A DNA stretch of 64,000 bases from JAFMJV01 sp963814315 (lineage in GTDB: Bacteria > Chloroflexota > Limnocylindria > Limnocylindrales > CSP1-4): NCBI GenBank assembly GCA_963814315.1, contig CAWFCG010000002.1, positions 186,001 through 250,000 of the forward strand, written 5' to 3'. The notes beneath the pieces were generated by a model that did not search any database, was not told where the DNA came from, and saw nothing but the letters and a program-made list of their open reading frames with translations. This document shows positions 1-8,454 of this stretch, in pieces; position 1 is the first letter of the stretch; each line of letters opens with the position of its first letter. A program made the position numbers and the translations under genes.

Positions 1-74
1 CCAGACGCCCGGCTGCTCGCCTTCTCGCAGCGCGCCACTGACAGTTCGTCTTGGTGGCGGTACATTGGTTCGCG

Positions 75-596
75 ATGACCCCATCAGCCAGCCCCAACGA
101 AGCCCCCATCGAGCACGGTTTCCTCTCGCCCAAGCCGGATGGTGTGCCCGTCGATCACTGTTTCCGCTGTGGCGTCGCGACCCCGGCCGGCGTCGGTCTT
201 TGCGATGAGCACAACCGCGGCCATCTCCGAGGGCCTAGTGCCACCCAGATGCACGCCACCATCTTTGGCGGCATCGTGGCCGGGGTGATCGGATTCCTCA
301 TTCTGGCCAACTTCGCCATCACGTCGGCCGGTCCATTCAATTCGGCCGTGAACTCCAGCAGCGCTGGCCCGGATGGTGCGGTCATGCTGTCCTTCACGGT
401 CACCAACGCGGGTGACTCCAAGGGCGTGGCCGACTGCCGTGTCACCCGCGATGGGGTGCCGCGCTCCGATGACTATGCCTTCCGCATGCAGCCCCTGGCG
501 GGTGGCGAGACGGTCACCCTGGAGCGTGCCTTCGCAGCGCCGCCGGTGGGCAGTGCTGGCTACGACATCGGAGCGGTCACCGTCCTCTGCACGTAG
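75..596 (+). CDS. Single-span membrane protein with N-terminal zinc-ribbon-like Cys cluster
   Basis: I do not recognise this 173-aa protein as a named family. Near residues 29-46 it has a CFRC pair followed by a CDEH pair, which resembles a small zinc ribbon. A hydrophobic segment (about residues 63-83) follows, then an external domain rich in Thr, Val and Gly that looks like a small beta-sandwich (FTVTNAGDSKGVADCRV, as in CARDB/FxLYD-type folds). The expected topology is cytoplasmic N-terminus and exported C-terminus. The ATG at 75 is preferred over an in-frame TTG at 51 because the residues between them look untranslated. The function is unknown. Confidence 0.55.
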   Translation: MTPSASPNEAPIEHGFLSPKPDGVPVDHCFRCGVATPAGVGLCDEHNRGHLRGPSATQMHATIFGGIVAGVIGFLILANFAITSAGPFNSAVNSSSAGPDGAVMLSFTVTNAGDSKGVADCRVTRDGVPRSDDYAFRMQPLAGGETVTLERAFAAPPVGSAGYDIGAVTVLCT

Positions 597-668
597 CCGT
601 GCGCGTGTGATGTGGGCGCCCCAGATGCTCGACTGACCCGAGTCGGCTCGACCCAGTAGCATCAGGGC

Positions 669-1463
669 GTGCTTGATACCGACCTGTCCCACGAGCTGAC
701 CATCGCCTCCGAGGCCGCGCGCGCCGCCGGCGCCATCCAGATGCAGCTGTATGAGCGCCTCGAATCGATCGACTTCAAGAGCGAGAAGGACGTCGTCACG
801 GAGGCCGACCATCGCAGCGAGGAGGCCATCCTCGAGATCATCGGCGGCGCCTTTCCTGACGACGGCTTCCTGGCCGAGGAGTCCGGCAAATCGGGTGAGC
901 GCGGGGCCGCCGCCGAGCGCCTATGGGTCATCGACCCGCTCGATGGCACGGTCAACTACGCCAATGGCATCCCCTTCTTCGCGGTCAGCATCGGCCTGGT
1001 CATCAAGGGCGAGCCGGTGCTCGGGGTGGTGCTCGATCCGTCGCGTGACGAGCTCTTCAGCGCGGTCCGCGGCAGTGGGGCATTCCTGGACGGCCGACCC
1101 ATCCGCGCCGCTGACAAGGAGCGCATCGTGGACACGGTCGTGCACCTGGGTCTGCCGCGATCGAGGTTCGAGCAGCAGACCAGGGAATACCGCCGCAGCG
1201 TGCGCATCGTTCGCGCCATGGGCAGCGCCACCTTGGCTATGACGTACCTGGCCAACGGCCGGTTCGACGCCTACGTGCAGTACCAGGGCCTCTCCACCTG
1301 GGATGTCTGCGCGGCTGGCGTCATCGCCCTCGAGGCCGGTGCGGTCGTGACCTCACCGCTGGGCGAACCCTGGTTCGACCTCGCCATGCCCTCCAAGTCC
1401 ATCGGCATCGTGGGCGCCTCTGCCCGGCACCACCAGGCGTTCCTGAAGCTCCTCACAGACTGA
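669..1463 (+). CDS. Inositol-monophosphatase family phosphatase
   Basis: This 264-aa protein matches the length of Mg2+-dependent IMPase-fold phosphatases (inositol-1-phosphatase, histidinol-phosphatase, CysQ). The metal-site motifs are in order: EADHRSEEAI near residue 45, FLAEESG near 70, WVIDPLDGTVNYANG near 85-100 and the C-terminal STWDVCAAGVIALEAGA near 210. All expected acidic ligands are present. The start is GTG at 669. It converges on the exonuclease gene, with only 7 bp between the two stop codons. Substrate cannot be fixed from sequence; inositol phosphate or histidinol phosphate are both possible. Confidence 0.85.
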   Translation: MLDTDLSHELTIASEAARAAGAIQMQLYERLESIDFKSEKDVVTEADHRSEEAILEIIGGAFPDDGFLAEESGKSGERGAAAERLWVIDPLDGTVNYANGIPFFAVSIGLVIKGEPVLGVVLDPSRDELFSAVRGSGAFLDGRPIRAADKERIVDTVVHLGLPRSRFEQQTREYRRSVRIVRAMGSATLAMTYLANGRFDAYVQYQGLSTWDVCAAGVIALEAGAVVTSPLGEPWFDLAMPSKSIGIVGASARHHQAFLKLLTD

Positions 1464-1470
1464 GGGCGGG

Positions 1471-2361
1471 TCAGCCGCCGGCTCCGTCGCCTGCTGGCAG
1501 GCGCTCCAGCAGGCGAGGGGAGCGCAGGCGCGCCGCCATCGCCGTGAACGCCTCGCGATCCACGCCACGCCAGCGCAGCTCATCGGGATCGGTCTGCGGG
1601 ATGGGTGCGTCGGTGCGAAGTGTGGCCAGCTCGCGGAAGAGCCGGGCGTCATCGCGGTGCTCTTTCAAGGTCTGGGCGAGGCTGGCGGCGCCACGAACCT
1701 TGAGGTCCCAGGCGTTGACCGAGTCCGGGATGTCCTCAAGGTGTGGATAGCGCTGCAGCACCGTCGCCGCCGATCGTGCGCCCCAGCCCGCCAACCCCGG
1801 GAAGCCGTCGGCCGCGTCACCTACCAGTGCCAGGTAGTCGGGGATGGACTCGGGCGTCACGCCGAACTTCTCTTCGACCCCGGCGGCATCGTAGAAGCAA
1901 CCTTTGCGCCGATCGAAGGTGACCACGCGGCCATCGGGTCGGACGCACTGGGCCATGTCCTTATCCGGTGAGAGGATGATCACGCGCTCCACGTCGGGGT
2001 GGCGGACGTATCGCGCGGCCGCGGCAGCCAACCCGTCGTCGGCTTCGAACTCGACCATCGGCCAGACCACCACACCGAGCGCGCGCAACGCCTCCTCAAG
2101 CAGGTCGAACTGGCCCAGCAGCTCGGCTGGCGTACCCGCCTCGGTCTTGTAGCCGGGATAGCGGTCGTTGCGCCAGGAGCGGATGACGTGATCGGTGGCG
2201 CAGCCGAGATGGGTGACGCCGTCCTCCCGCAGAAGCGACAGCACCGACTCCACCACGCCCAGTGTGGCGCCGACCGGCTCACCGTCCAACCCGCTGCGGG
2301 GCGGACGCCCAAAGTGAGCCCGGAAGAGCTCATACGTGGCGTCCAGCAGGTGGATCTGCAT
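1471..2361 (-). CDS. 5'-3' exonuclease, Pol I N-terminal-domain type
   Basis: This 296-aa stand-alone nuclease matches the 5'-3' exonuclease/flap-endonuclease domain of DNA polymerase I. It opens with MQIHLLDATYELFRAHFG, where the first metal Asp lies in LLDAT. It continues with the acidic cluster EFEADDGLA, SPDKDMAQ, and a helix-3-turn-helix (YLALVGDAADGFPGLAGWG) that grips DNA. It probably removes RNA primers or flaps during replication and repair. ATG 2361 is chosen because it immediately precedes the conserved first strand; the open frame continues far upstream only as an overlap of the glucokinase tail. It lies 50 bp downstream of, and on the same strand as, the polyphosphate glucokinase gene. 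Confidence 0.85.
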   Translation of the reverse strand: MQIHLLDATYELFRAHFGRPPRSGLDGEPVGATLGVVESVLSLLREDGVTHLGCATDHVIRSWRNDRYPGYKTEAGTPAELLGQFDLLEEALRALGVVVWPMVEFEADDGLAAAAARYVRHPDVERVIILSPDKDMAQCVRPDGRVVTFDRRKGCFYDAAGVEEKFGVTPESIPDYLALVGDAADGFPGLAGWGARSAATVLQRYPHLEDIPDSVNAWDLKVRGAASLAQTLKEHRDDARLFRELATLRTDAPIPQTDPDELRWRGVDREAFTAMAARLRSPRLLERLPAGDGAGG

Positions 2362-2411
2362 GGTCGGCGGGTGCTGTTGGTCGACGGTCGCTGCTACCGA
2401 GCGGCGGACCG

Positions 2412-3392
2412 TCAGCCCCGTTTCTTCGTCGCAGCCGGTCGTCGCGCAGCCGGTCGTCGCGCAGCCGGTCGTCGCGCGGCCGGCGTTCGCGCAGCTGCCT
2501 CTCGCGCAGCCTCCTCGTGTGCAGCCAGGCCGGCGGCATAGGCAGCCCCGATGATGCCCGAGGTGTTCAGGTACTTGGCCTTGACCAGGTCCGCCTTGGA
2601 CCTCAGGTACTGCCAATACTTGTCCGAACGCTTGCTCACACCGCCGCCGAGGATGAGGCGGTCGGGCCAGGTGAAGAACTCCAGCATGGCCAGGTACTCG
2701 TTGAACTCCGACGCCCACTCCTTCCACTTGAGGCCGCGCCGTTCGCGGGCCACACCACCCACGAGCGTCTCGGAAGCCTGGTCGTGCATGAGCAGATGCC
2801 CGAACTCGGTGTTGGGAACCAGGCGGCCCTCGCTGATGAGGGCACTGCCGATGCCCGTACCGATGGTCAGCAGGATGGTCGTGCCGTCGTGGCCCTTGGC
2901 TTCACCGTAGGCGAGCTCGGCCATGCCCGCGGCGTCGGCGTCGTTGATGACGTGGACCGGCGTCCCCAGCTTCTCGCTGAGGGCAGACGTGGCATCGAAG
3001 TCGACCCAGCCCTTGTCCAGGTTGGCGGCCGTCTTCATGATCCCGTACTTGATGGCGCCGGGCAGGCCGATGCCGACGGCGAGGTGTTCCACTGGCGCGT
3101 GGTCGGCAAGGACGCGGCCGACCACCAAGGCGACGGTCTCGATGACCGCGGCGGGCTCCGATGGCTGCGGTGTGTCTTCGCGGATGCGCGACGTCACCAG
3201 CTCCGCGGTGGCGAGGTCGACCATGGCGGCCTTGACGCCGGTGCCGCCGACATCGACGCCCAGCGCCATGCCCGTGAGCGGGATGGCCTTGGCGGTCGCC
3301 GCGGCCGGAGCCGAACTGGTCCGGGGGGCGCTGGGCTTGCCGGTGCTGGGCTTGGCGGTGTCCGCCGGGCTGGGGGCGTCGGTCTTGCTCAT
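2412..3392 (-). CDS. ppgK: Polyphosphate glucokinase with Ala/Arg/Pro-rich C-terminal tail
   Basis: This 326-aa ROK-family kinase phosphorylates glucose using inorganic polyphosphate (and usually ATP). It has the phosphate-1 loop LGVDVGGTGVKAAMVD, the sugar-site NDADAAGMAE, and the PPGK-type stretch IGTGIGSALISEGRLVPNTEFGHL, split here as IGTGIGSALI and LVPNTEFGHL. LILGGGVSKRSDKYW follows. The NTEFGHL and SK segments favour the polyphosphate enzyme over ordinary glucokinase. A low-complexity N-terminus of about 40 residues precedes the kinase. The last 35 residues are repeats of AARRP/PAARR ending in TKKRG, encoded by a 15-bp tandem repeat. ATG 3392 faces the divergent aceE start 87 bp away. 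Confidence 0.88.
   Translation of the reverse strand: MSKTDAPSPADTAKPSTGKPSAPRTSSAPAAATAKAIPLTGMALGVDVGGTGVKAAMVDLATAELVTSRIREDTPQPSEPAAVIETVALVVGRVLADHAPVEHLAVGIGLPGAIKYGIMKTAANLDKGWVDFDATSALSEKLGTPVHVINDADAAGMAELAYGEAKGHDGTTILLTIGTGIGSALISEGRLVPNTEFGHLLMHDQASETLVGGVARERRGLKWKEWASEFNEYLAMLEFFTWPDRLILGGGVSKRSDKYWQYLRSKADLVKAKYLNTSGIIGAAYAAGLAAHEEAAREAAARTPAARRPAARRPAARRPAATKKRG
2431..2490 (+). repeat. 15-bp tandem repeat inside ppgK
   Basis: GCAGCCGGTCGTCGC is present in three perfect consecutive copies (2431-2475), followed by one diverged copy to 2490. On the coding (minus) strand it encodes the PAARR repeats of the glucokinase tail. Copy number could vary by slippage without shifting the frame. 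Confidence 0.9.
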
Positions 3393-3479
3393 GTCGGGGC
3401 AGGATACGCCGGTCCTGCCGTGCCCCGCCCGCCGTCGCCGAAACGCAGCCGGCTCGATATCGCCTACGATGCGGTCGAT

Positions 3480-6182
3480 ATGTTCGATCCCTACGGCGAC
3501 TTCAAGCTCCTTCCACCCGACCCTGATCCCGATGAGACCCAGGACTGGGTCGCCTCGCTTGATGCCCTGACCGCGGAGCTCGGCCCCGAGCGTGCCCAGT
3601 TCGTGCTGTACAAGCTGCTCAAGCGGGCGCGTCAGCTGCACATCGGCCTGCCACCACTGACCCAGACGCGCTACATCAACACCATCAGCCCCGAGCAGGA
3701 GGCGGCCTTCCCCGGCGACGAGGACATGGAGCGTCGCATCCGCCGCCTGGTCCGTTGGAACGCGGCGGCCATGGTGCTGCGTGCCAACAAGGCCTCGTCG
3801 GGGATCGGCGGCCATCTCGCCACCTATGCATCTGCGACCAGTCTCTATGAAGTCGGCTTCAACCACTTCTTCCGCGGCAAGGATGCCGAGGGCATGGGTG
3901 ACCAGATCTACTACCAGGGCCACGCTGCGCCCGGCGTCTACGCCCGTGCCTTCCTGGAAGGTCGCCTCTCCGAGTCACAGCTGGACCATTTCCGTCGTGA
4001 GATCGTGCCCGGGCAGGGTCTGTCCTCCTACCCGCATCCGCGACTGATGCCCGACTTCTGGGAGTTCCCCAGCGTGTCGATGGGCCTCTCGCCGCTAGCT
4101 GCCATCTACCAGGCGCGCTTCAACCGCTACCTCCTTGGCCGCGGCATCAAGGACACCTCCGCCAGCCGTGTGTGGGCCTTCCTGGGCGACGGCGAGACGG
4201 ACGAGCCGGAGTCGCTGGGATCGCTCAGCATCGCCGCTCGTGAGGGCCTCGACAACCTCATCTTCGTGGTCAACTGCAACTTGCAGCGCCTCGATGGTCC
4301 GGTGCGCGGCAACGGCAAGATCGTGCAGGAGCTGGAAGCCGTCTTCCGGGGCGCCGGTTGGAACGTCATCAAGGTCATCTGGGGCCGTGAGTGGGACGAG
4401 CTGTTGGCGCGTGATCCTGACGGCGTGCTGGTGCAGCGCATGGCCGACGTGCTCGACGGTGAATGGCAGAAGTACTCGGTCGAACCGGGCTCCTACATGC
4501 GCGAGCATTTCTTCGGCGTCGACCCTCGTCTGGCCGCGCTGGTGGCCAACAAGAGCGACGACGAGCTCAAGGCGCTGCGCCGTGGCGGCCACGACTACCG
4601 CAAGCTGTACGCGGCGTACGCCAAGGCCGTCGAACCCAACGGCGCGCCCACGGTCATCCTGGCCAAGACCGTCAAGGGCTGGACGCTGGGCTCCTCGGTC
4701 GAGGCCCGCAACATCACCCACCAGGCCAAGAAGATGAACGACGAGGAAGTGCGTGTGTTCCGCGACCGTCTGGAGCTGCCCATCCCTGATGAGCAGCTGC
4801 ATGAGGTGCCGTACTACCACCCCGGTCCCGACTCGCCGGAGATCAGGTACCTGCAGGAGCGCCGCGCTGCGTTGGGTGGCCCCTCACCGCGCCGCGTGGT
4901 CATCAGCAAGCCGCTCGCGACAAGCGGCGACACACCGTTCAAGGAGTTCGATGCCGGCTCAGGCGGTCAGGCGGTCTCGACCACCATGGCCTTCGCCAAG
5001 CTGCTGCGGAACTTGCTCCGCGACGAAGGCCTGGGCAAGCGCATCGTGCCCATCATCCCGGACGAGGCCCGGACCTTCGGCCTGGACTCGCTGTTCAAGG
5101 AGGTCGGCATCTACTCTGCCCTGGGGCAGCTCTACGACCCGGTCGACTCCAACCTGCTGTTCTCCTATCACGAGGCCAAGTCCGGCCAGATCCTTGAGGA
5201 GGGCCTGACCGAGGCCGGCTCCACCGCGTCCATGCAGGCGGCCGGCACGGCCTACGCCACCCATGCCGAGCCGATGATCCCCTTCTACATCTTCTACTCG
5301 ATGTTCGGCTTCCAGCGCACCGGTGATGAGATCTGGGCGTTCTCCGATGCCCGCGGCCGCGGTTTCATGCTCGGCGCCACGGCCGGCCGCACCACCCTCA
5401 ACGGTGAGGGCCTGCAGCATCAGGATGGCCACAGCCTCGTGTCTGCCTCCGCGTACCCGTCGTGCCGCGCCTACGACCCAGCCTTCGCCTACGAGACGGC
5501 CGCCATCATCCGTGATGGCCTGCGGCGGATGTACGGAGCGGAGCCACAGGACGTCTTCTACTACCTCACGCTCTACAACGAGAACCATTTGATGCCCGCC
5601 CGACCCGAAGGGGTCAGTGACGAAGACATCATCAACGGGCTATACCGGTTCGCAGACGCTCCGGATCTGGGAGAGGACGCCCCGCGCGCCACCATCCTGG
5701 CCTCGGGCGTGATCATGCAGCAGGCGCTGGCGGCCCAGGCCATGTTGGCCGAGCAGCACGGTGTCGCGGCGGAGGTGTACAGCGCCCCGTCGTTCCAGCT
5801 GCTCCGAAACGAAGCCCTGGAGACAGAGCACTGGAATCTGCACAACCCCGGATCGGAACGCGTGCCCTACGTCACGCAGGTCCTGGCCGAGCCCGCCGCC
5901 GCCGGGCCGGTGCTCGCGGTGTCAGACTGGATCGCGGCCTGGCCGGACATGGTCGCGCGCTGGGTGCCGACCAAGGCTTGGCGCAGCATGGGCACCGACG
6001 GCTATGGCCGCAGTGACACGCGTGAGGCCTTGCGCCGCTTCTTCGACATCGACGCGCCGCACATCTGCGCTGGTGTCCTCGTCGAGCTTGCCCGCACCGG
6101 AGCCATGGACGTCGGGGTCGCGGCCAAGTCCGTGGCCGCGCTGGACCTGGAGCCGGAAGCGCCGTTCGCCATCGACCGCTGA
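3480..6182 (+). CDS. aceE: Pyruvate dehydrogenase E1 component, homodimeric type
   Basis: At 900 aa this matches the single-chain thiamine-diphosphate E1 of the AceE type, which decarboxylates pyruvate and reductively acetylates the lipoyl E2. The ThDP/Mg2+ motif GDGETDEPESLG sits near residue 229 and runs to NCNLQRLDGPVRGN. Family-typical segments SGIGGHLATYASA, YYQGHAAPGVYARA and GEGLQHQDGHS are intact. ATG 3480 is the only credible start; the long open frame upstream is antisense to ppgK. No E2 or E3 gene is adjacent, so the complex is assembled from dispersed loci. The gene is divergent from ppgK, which places glucose phosphorylation and pyruvate oxidation around one intergenic region. 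Confidence 0.95.
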   Translation: MFDPYGDFKLLPPDPDPDETQDWVASLDALTAELGPERAQFVLYKLLKRARQLHIGLPPLTQTRYINTISPEQEAAFPGDEDMERRIRRLVRWNAAAMVLRANKASSGIGGHLATYASATSLYEVGFNHFFRGKDAEGMGDQIYYQGHAAPGVYARAFLEGRLSESQLDHFRREIVPGQGLSSYPHPRLMPDFWEFPSVSMGLSPLAAIYQARFNRYLLGRGIKDTSASRVWAFLGDGETDEPESLGSLSIAAREGLDNLIFVVNCNLQRLDGPVRGNGKIVQELEAVFRGAGWNVIKVIWGREWDELLARDPDGVLVQRMADVLDGEWQKYSVEPGSYMREHFFGVDPRLAALVANKSDDELKALRRGGHDYRKLYAAYAKAVEPNGAPTVILAKTVKGWTLGSSVEARNITHQAKKMNDEEVRVFRDRLELPIPDEQLHEVPYYHPGPDSPEIRYLQERRAALGGPSPRRVVISKPLATSGDTPFKEFDAGSGGQAVSTTMAFAKLLRNLLRDEGLGKRIVPIIPDEARTFGLDSLFKEVGIYSALGQLYDPVDSNLLFSYHEAKSGQILEEGLTEAGSTASMQAAGTAYATHAEPMIPFYIFYSMFGFQRTGDEIWAFSDARGRGFMLGATAGRTTLNGEGLQHQDGHSLVSASAYPSCRAYDPAFAYETAAIIRDGLRRMYGAEPQDVFYYLTLYNENHLMPARPEGVSDEDIINGLYRFADAPDLGEDAPRATILASGVIMQQALAAQAMLAEQHGVAAEVYSAPSFQLLRNEALETEHWNLHNPGSERVPYVTQVLAEPAAAGPVLAVSDWIAAWPDMVARWVPTKAWRSMGTDGYGRSDTREALRRFFDIDAPHICAGVLVELARTGAMDVGVAAKSVAALDLEPEAPFAIDR

Positions 6183-6266
6183 GGTTCTCGCCCCAGCGCG
6201 GACCGCGGCCCGGCCATCCTATGCAGTCGTGCTCATGTCGGAGAGGGCCGCTACCATCGTGCTGAC

Positions 6267-6866
6267 ATGACCGGGACGACCTCCGCCCCAGCTCCTGCTG
6301 CCGCCCCCGTCGTCCAGTCCGACGGCGCCTTGGTCGCGGCCGCGCAGCGGGGTGATCTGCGCGCCTGGGAGCGTCTGGTGCGTCGCTACCAGGAACCGGT
6401 CTTTCGGGTCGCCTGGCTGGTCGTCAGAGACACCGAGATGGCGGAGGCGGCGACGCTCTCCGCCTTCGTGCGTGCCTACCGCGCGCTGCCCTCGTACACG
6501 TCCGACCTTGGCATCCTGCCCTGGCTCTTTCGGATCGCGGCTGGCGAATCCCGGCAGCAGCGCCGTAAATCGAGTCGGCCCACCCGTTCGTCACGACCGG
6601 TTGAACGGATGCAGGGTCCGCACCGGCCTGCCTCCGCCGTACCCGGGGTCGCCCATGCCGCCGGTTTGGCGCCGACCGACCGCACCGCCGTCGCCGAAGC
6701 CTTCGACCGCCTCGGTGAGGAGGATCGCATGGTCATCGCAGCACGCTACCTCTTCGGCCTGAACCGGGACGACGCCGCCAGTGCGCTGTCCATCTCGTCG
6801 GCCATGGTAGAGGAGCGGCTCAGCGGGGCCCTCACGCGACTACGTGCCCGGATGTCGGGGGCCTGA
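6267..6866 (+). CDS. ECF-type RNA polymerase sigma factor
   Basis: This is a 199-aa sigma-70 family protein of the extracytoplasmic-function group. Region 2 is at about residues 30-95 (RAWERLVRRYQEPVFRVAW, then AFVRAYRALPSY). A basic linker rich in Arg/Ser/Pro follows. Region 4 is at about 140-195 (FDRLGEEDRMVIAARYLFGL, with a helix-turn-helix ending in the basic LTRLRARM). The linker between regions 2 and 4 is longer than usual. The stop codon overlaps the next start (ATGA at 6863-6866 region), so the downstream membrane protein is translationally coupled and is the obvious candidate regulator of this sigma factor. Confidence 0.88.
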   Translation: MTGTTSAPAPAAAPVVQSDGALVAAAQRGDLRAWERLVRRYQEPVFRVAWLVVRDTEMAEAATLSAFVRAYRALPSYTSDLGILPWLFRIAAGESRQQRRKSSRPTRSSRPVERMQGPHRPASAVPGVAHAAGLAPTDRTAVAEAFDRLGEEDRMVIAARYLFGLNRDDAASALSISSAMVEERLSGALTRLRARMSGA

Positions 6867-8395
6867 TGCCGAACCCAAGCCTGCCGGCGTCATTCCTGGG
6901 CATGCCCGACGATCAGCTGGGCACGGTCGCGGTGTCGCTGGCGGTCGCCGAGTTGCGCTGGGCGCCTGATGTGGCACCGGCGGTGATGGATCGCATCTCC
7001 CGCGACGCCGTCGCCTACCCCGAGCACTTCGATCGCCGCCCGCCACCCCCGATGCCCCCGCCACCCCCGATGGCGCCCCCGCCGAGTGAGCGCTCGGCCA
7101 AGCGTGCCATCGGCCGTCTCGTTGTCATCGCGGTCATCCTCGCCATCGTCGTCGGGCTCGTGGTCTTCGCCGCCGGTGGTACGAGTGGTGCATCCGGCGC
7201 GGACGCATCGCCTGGGCCGGCCGAGGAGGTCTCAGCGGGGCCGTCTGCCAGCCCCCTGCCCAGCGCTGAGCCGACTCCGTTCCCGTTCTTCGATCCTGCC
7301 ACCGTGTCGCTGCGGACCGATCTCTTCGTGGACGGTCTTGCTGCACCGGTCTATCTGACCGACGACGGTACCGGCGCCCAGTGCCTCTACATCGTCGAGC
7401 GTGGCGGCACGGTACGTCTGGTCAGGCCCGATGGCGTGTTGATCTCGCGGCCCTTCCTGGACATCAGCGATCGTGTGGTCGTGGGACCCGAGCAAGGCCT
7501 GCATTCGCTGGCCTTCCATCCGCAGTTCAAGAAGAATGGGCGATTCTTCGTCCACTACGACTCACTGCCCGATGGCCAGTCGGTCATCGCCGAGTTCAAG
7601 GGCCAGCCCTGCAAGTCGGCCAGCAACAAGGCCACCAAGGCCTCCATCCTGACCGTCGACCAGCCATTCCCCAACAACAACGCTGGCTGGATCGGCTTTG
7701 GGCCTGACGGCTACCTCTACATCCCACTGGGTGACGGTGGCGGCACCGACCCCGGCGACCCGCTGGGCTATGGTCAGCTGTCGGAGCCGCTCTACTCCAA
7801 GGTGCTGCGCATCGATGTCAACAAGGGCAAGCGCTACGCCATCCCCAGCGACAACCCCTACGCCAAGAAGCGCAAGGGCGGCTTTCCCCCGGCGATGTGG
7901 GCGCGAGGCCTGCGTGATCCTCGCCGCTCCAGCTTTGACCGGGCCACCGGTGATCTCTGGATCGGTGATGTCGGACAGCGCATCGAGGAGGTGAACCGCA
8001 TCCCCGCCGGCGTCGCCGACCTCAACTTCGGCTGGTCGGACGTGGAGGGCGAGGCCACCTGTCACCCCAATGTCCCCGATTGCGATCCGGCGCAGTTCGA
8101 GCCGCCGGTCGCCTTCTATGACAAGGTGCCGCCGCATCGCGCCATCACCGGTGGCTACGTCTATCGCGGTGAGGTGTTCCCGGAGCTCGACGGCGTGTAC
8201 CTCTTCAGCGACTTTGCCAGCGGCTACATCTGGGGTCTCGACGCCGACGCGGTCGTTGCCGGACAACCTGCGACGGCCTACCAGCTGCTCGACGCGCCGC
8301 AGGGCGTGGTGTCGTTCGGCGAGGATGATGCCGGCGAACTCTACGTGGTGTCCCTCGACGGCAGCGTCTACCGCCTCGGTGTCGACGGGTCGTAG
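6866..8395 (+). CDS. Membrane-anchored sugar-dehydrogenase-like beta-propeller, candidate transmembrane anti-sigma factor
   Basis: This 509-aa protein has three parts. Residues 1-80 are cytoplasmic: an acidic/hydrophobic helix pair (VAVSLAVAELRWAPDVAPAV) and a proline/methionine-rich linker. Residues 83-104 are one transmembrane helix. After a Ser/Pro/Ala-rich stalk comes an extracytoplasmic six-bladed propeller of the glucose/sorbosone dehydrogenase family (about 148-505). The propeller shows FHPQFKKNGRFFVHY, FGPDGYLYIPLGDGGG, MWARGLRDPRRSSFD and DLWIGDVGQ. It starts inside the stop codon of the ECF sigma gene. Known transmembrane anti-sigma factors have this layout (cytosolic sigma-binding helices, one span, external sensor). 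That role is inference; a membrane-tethered dehydrogenase is the alternative. Confidence 0.78.
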   Translation: MPNPSLPASFLGMPDDQLGTVAVSLAVAELRWAPDVAPAVMDRISRDAVAYPEHFDRRPPPPMPPPPPMAPPPSERSAKRAIGRLVVIAVILAIVVGLVVFAAGGTSGASGADASPGPAEEVSAGPSASPLPSAEPTPFPFFDPATVSLRTDLFVDGLAAPVYLTDDGTGAQCLYIVERGGTVRLVRPDGVLISRPFLDISDRVVVGPEQGLHSLAFHPQFKKNGRFFVHYDSLPDGQSVIAEFKGQPCKSASNKATKASILTVDQPFPNNNAGWIGFGPDGYLYIPLGDGGGTDPGDPLGYGQLSEPLYSKVLRIDVNKGKRYAIPSDNPYAKKRKGGFPPAMWARGLRDPRRSSFDRATGDLWIGDVGQRIEEVNRIPAGVADLNFGWSDVEGEATCHPNVPDCDPAQFEPPVAFYDKVPPHRAITGGYVYRGEVFPELDGVYLFSDFASGYIWGLDADAVVAGQPATAYQLLDAPQGVVSFGEDDAGELYVVSLDGSVYRLGVDGS

Positions 8396-8454
8396 GACGC
8401 GTCCCCGGGACGGCTCCTTGAAGGAACGCAGCCGCTGATGGCCCATGCTCAGCC

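Noticed and set aside
2262..3479. Very long upstream extension of the AceE frame
   Set aside because: The extension is antisense to ppgK and the exonuclease gene; the E1 protein proper starts at 3480.
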